This document shows, one piece after another, positions 61,490-64,000 of a DNA stretch of 64,000 nucleotides. Under the pieces are notes generated by a model that worked only from the letters and a program-made list of their open reading frames with translations, was not told where the DNA came from and made no database searches. The stretch comes from Pseudogymnoascus destructans (lineage: Eukaryota > Ascomycota > Leotiomycetes > Thelebolales > Thelebolaceae), in NCBI RefSeq assembly GCF_001641265.1, contig NW_020167544.1, forward strand, positions 1 to 64,000, given 5' to 3'. The stretch's first letter is position 1. Each line of letters opens with the position of its first letter. The translations under genes were made by a program, and so were the position numbers.

Positions 61490-63292
61490 ATGCACGAGAT
61501 CCTCACGCTCCAGCTTGGTCAGCGGAGTAATTACCTGGCAACGCACTTTTGGAATACTCAAGTAGATATCCACCCCCATACCCTATGAACTAGTACTAAT
61601 ACTGTCACAGGAATCCTATTTCACGTACTCCGGAGAAGAAGAACCTGTGGTGGACCATGATGTCCATTTCCGTCCTGGCATCGGTGCGGATGGCGCGGAG
61701 ACCTTTACCCCAAGGACGGTAATATATGACTTGAAAGGCGGGTTTGGCACGATGAGGAAGCTCAATGCACTTTACGAGCTGGATGAAGATAGAGCTGCGT
61801 CAGCGGGAGCATGGTAGGTTGTGATCGAAGCTGTCACAGCATTATGCTGTCATGTCAAGGCTAACCATGCCTAGGAATGGCGCACCTATAATGAGGCCAC
61901 AGCCAACAATAGAGCCAAGCGCATACCAACTGAGCCTAGAAAACGGGACCACGCCTCCCCAACTAACAAAAGAGTCAATCCGCTACTGGTCAGACTTCAA
62001 CCGCGTCTACTTCCATCCCAAATCCATCGTCCAACTCAACGAGTACGAGCTCGGCTCCACCCTCATGCCATTCGAGAACTGGAGCGTAGGCGAGGACCTC
62101 TTCAACTCTCTAGACAAGGAGCATGATTTACTGGACCGCGATCTGCGCTCCTTCGCCGAAGAGGCTGATCACATGCAAGGCATCCAGATCATGGCCAGCG
62201 TCGACGACGCCTGGGGCGGCTTCGCAGCGCGCTACATGGAGCGCCTGCGCGACGAATACGGCAAGACAGCGCTATGGGTTTTCGGACTCGAAGGCAACGC
62301 GAAGGAGGGCCCAAGGGTACGTACATTAACCCCCTCTGTCCCGCAAATACTCTACTAACAACCCCCCCAGAGTACCCAATTCCTCAAACTCTCCAACACA
62401 GCCCGCTCCATCGCCGAAGTATCCTCCCAAGCCTCCCTCTACATCCCCCTCACCATCCCCTCCTCCCTCCCGTCCTACACAACATGCGACCCCTCCTCCC
62501 CCTGGCACGCCTCCGCCCTCCTCTCCACAGCCCTCGAAACAATAACGCTCCCCTCGCGCCTACACGCTCGTGCCGGCACGCGCGCGTCACTCGCTGATAC
62601 GGGGGCGGCGCTGAATGTGAATGGGACGCAGAATATCGCGAGGTTGCAGATGTCTATTGGTGAGGATCCGGTGGCAAATGGGGAGAGTCATGGTGCGGCG
62701 AGGGAGACGGGGGATAGTAGGCTCGCGACGCATGCGGGTAGGTTGAGTGAGGAGGATGAGGGAGGGGGGGTGGCGGAGTTGGATATGGATTTTTCCCCCG
62801 TTGATGCGCCGGCGATGAATGGGCGTGGGAGGCGCGTGGATAGGAGGTTACATACGTTTGGACGTGTGGAATCTAGTCGGAGCGATCAGGAGACTGGTGA
62901 GGATGTTGAGTGGGATGACCTCGATGGGCGTGACCGCGCGAGACGACGTGCTGCTGGGCTGCCGATAATGCATAAGTTCGTCTCACCCTTCCTTTATTCC
63001 TCTTTCCCAGGTATGAATGATCGAACTAACAGTCCTCAGAACCTCAACCCCCCTCGCCTACCCCCTCCCCACAAGCTTCCCACACATCTACAACCGCACC
63101 TCCGCCGCCCTCAGCGTACGCACCTCGCTCTCAACAGATACCCGCGTCGCAGCTCGCATCAAGAGTCTCCAAACCACTGTCGGACGAGCAATTGGTGTCG
63201 AAGAACGAGAAGCGCTCTCTAACGCCTTGGGAGAGATGGCGGAGGGGTATGAGGAAGGGTGGAGTAGTGGGAGTGATGAGGATGAGGACTAG
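61490..63292 (+). CDS. DML1: Misato/DML1 family tubulin-like protein
   Basis: Five exons, 61490-61561, 61611-61813, 61875-62316, 62371-62975 and 63040-63292, join to 524 residues. The N-terminus MHEILTLQLGQRSNYLATHF is the family hallmark (tubulin-like segment); ESIRYWSDFNRVYFHPKSIV and a MASVDDAWGGFAARYMERLR helix (about residues 215-234) follow; acidic, low-complexity SDQETGEDVEWDDLDG region; C-terminal SLSTDTRVAARIKSLQTTVG and SDEDED end. In yeast and flies the family is linked to mitochondrial DNA inheritance and mitochondrial shape. Intron phases all close; intron 3 and 4 have CTAAC branch sites. Single-copy host gene, no damage. Confidence 0.92.
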
Positions 63293-63502
63293 AGTTGTGG
63301 GTGAGGAGATTGGGAAAGGGGAGTGAGGGAGGGATTTGGGGGTGTTTACAATGAATGAAGAGTTCCAGATCTGTCTTTGCATGGCCAACACAATGCCATC
63401 TATGTTTCTTCTGCATGAACCCCTCTCATTGCCCTACATGAACGAGAGGAACAGAGTTATCGATACTGACTCCCGCGTCGGACAGAGTAACACGGCGTCG
63501 AG
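63293..63502. other. Short intergenic DNA
   Basis: 3' flank of DML1 and possible promoter of the next ORF; nothing specific seen. Confidence 0.4.
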
Positions 63503-64000
63503 ATGCGAGGACAGTTCATTCCTGCAATTCCCCGCAGTTCGTACGTAGAGCACAGCATCACCAAATACCCTAGCTATCATCGACACAAAAGCCCAGCCCC
63601 CTCATTCTCTCCACCATCCAACCTCCCCTCACCACCACTTTGCCCTCACGCGCCTTCTGGTATCCCGTCGCCGAGAAGAACAACTGCAGCAGCATCCTAT
63701 TCGGCGACTCAACTATCAACTACCCGGCTCGCCGATAAAACACTCACCGAAACTCCCAAAGGCCAGGGGTTCTCTCTTCCCTGGCAGGTCTCTGACGGCA
63801 CATCGCCGTTTGGTGACAACCTGTCCTTCAACTACCCGATGCGCGATCTCTTGAAGAAAGAACTGGTCGCGTTCACCAAGCTCACGTCGCCCCGTCTGGC
63901 CGACATAGTGCTCCCAGTGAACACCAAGTCAGCTCTGAGTACCAGCAGCAAGACCACGACAATTGATGACTTGATGACACAATACTTCGAGTCTGTCGAT
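63503..64000 (+). CDS. Unfinished ORF at the window edge, unknown function
   Basis: From ATG at 63503 the frame stays open for 166 codons to the end. The first half is Pro/Ser-rich and may be leader or intron; the second half (from about 63760) looks coding: GFSLPWQVSDGTSPFGDNLS, FNYPMRDLLKKELVAFTKL. In another frame at about 63655-63735 a similar FWYPVAEKNNCSS..FGDSTINYP occurs, suggesting an internal repeat or an upstream exon joined by splicing. No family recognised. Confidence 0.5.
   Translation, partial: MRGQFIPAIPRSSYVEHSITKYPSYHRHKSPAPSFSPPSNLPSPPLCPHAPSGIPSPRRTTAAASYSATQLSTTRLADKTLTETPKGQGFSLPWQVSDGTSPFGDNLSFNYPMRDLLKKELVAFTKLTSPRLADIVLPVNTKSALSTSSKTTTIDDLMTQYFESVD

Noticed and set aside
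1..64000. rRNA genes, CRISPR arrays, riboswitches, plasmid-type origins
   Set aside because: Looked for characteristic motifs by eye and saw none; the context is a eukaryotic chromosome.

Overview
This window looks like a filamentous ascomycete (Pezizomycotina) chromosome arm. The host genes have short introns (47-68 bp) with GT..AG ends and CTAAC/CTAAT branch points. They include a Misato/DML1 protein, a fungal xylulose kinase, an AhpC/TSA-type protein and a GPI-anchored Ser/Thr/Pro-rich wall protein. Chromodomain Ty3/Gypsy, Fot1/pogo, Tc1 and hAT elements fill most of the rest. I could not fix the species or order from sequence alone.

Layout. 1-4.65 kb: a four-exon SNF2-family helicase-like gene. 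5-39 kb: a nested transposon island. Its centre is a Ty3/Gypsy element (5922-16804) with 253-bp LTRs and target duplication AGCTC. It sits inside the gag of another LTR element. Its own pol is split by a hAT-like element (6399-11308), and that element carries two nearly identical 1860-bp Fot1-like transposons in inverted orientation. To the right lie a hAT relic, a second gypsy pol relic, pogo and Fot1 relics, several solo LTRs with exact target duplications, a ribonucleotide-reductase small-subunit fragment, a short two-LTR element (35925-37197) and a Tc1-like element (37474-38895). 39-42 kb: low-repeat DNA with the GPI-protein gene. 43-44 kb: a decayed patatin-like gene. 44-57 kb: a second island with a third gypsy element (intact gag), a third Fot1-like element with an intact transposase, solo LTRs inside solo LTRs, and two copia gag relics. 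57-64 kb: compact host genes (xylulose kinase, a probable multi-exon membrane protein, AhpC/TSA protein, DML1/Misato, and an unfinished ORF at the edge).

How it fits together. Most breaks in the element genes are nonsense codons explainable by C-to-T changes (CAA, CAG or CGA to stop), as expected from RIP-like mutation or methyl-C deamination. Only two transposase genes (6998-8653 and 47325-48980, both Fot1-like, 551 codons) and one gag (49514-50761) are uninterrupted. Several LTR families share Tf1-style self-complementary primer sites, while a copia-type family has primer sites matching the anticodon arm of initiator tRNA-Met. Precise target duplications (5 bp LTR, 8 bp hAT, TA for Tc1/Fot1) allow the insertion order to be reconstructed. 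All homology statements come from reading motifs by eye; no database search was run.
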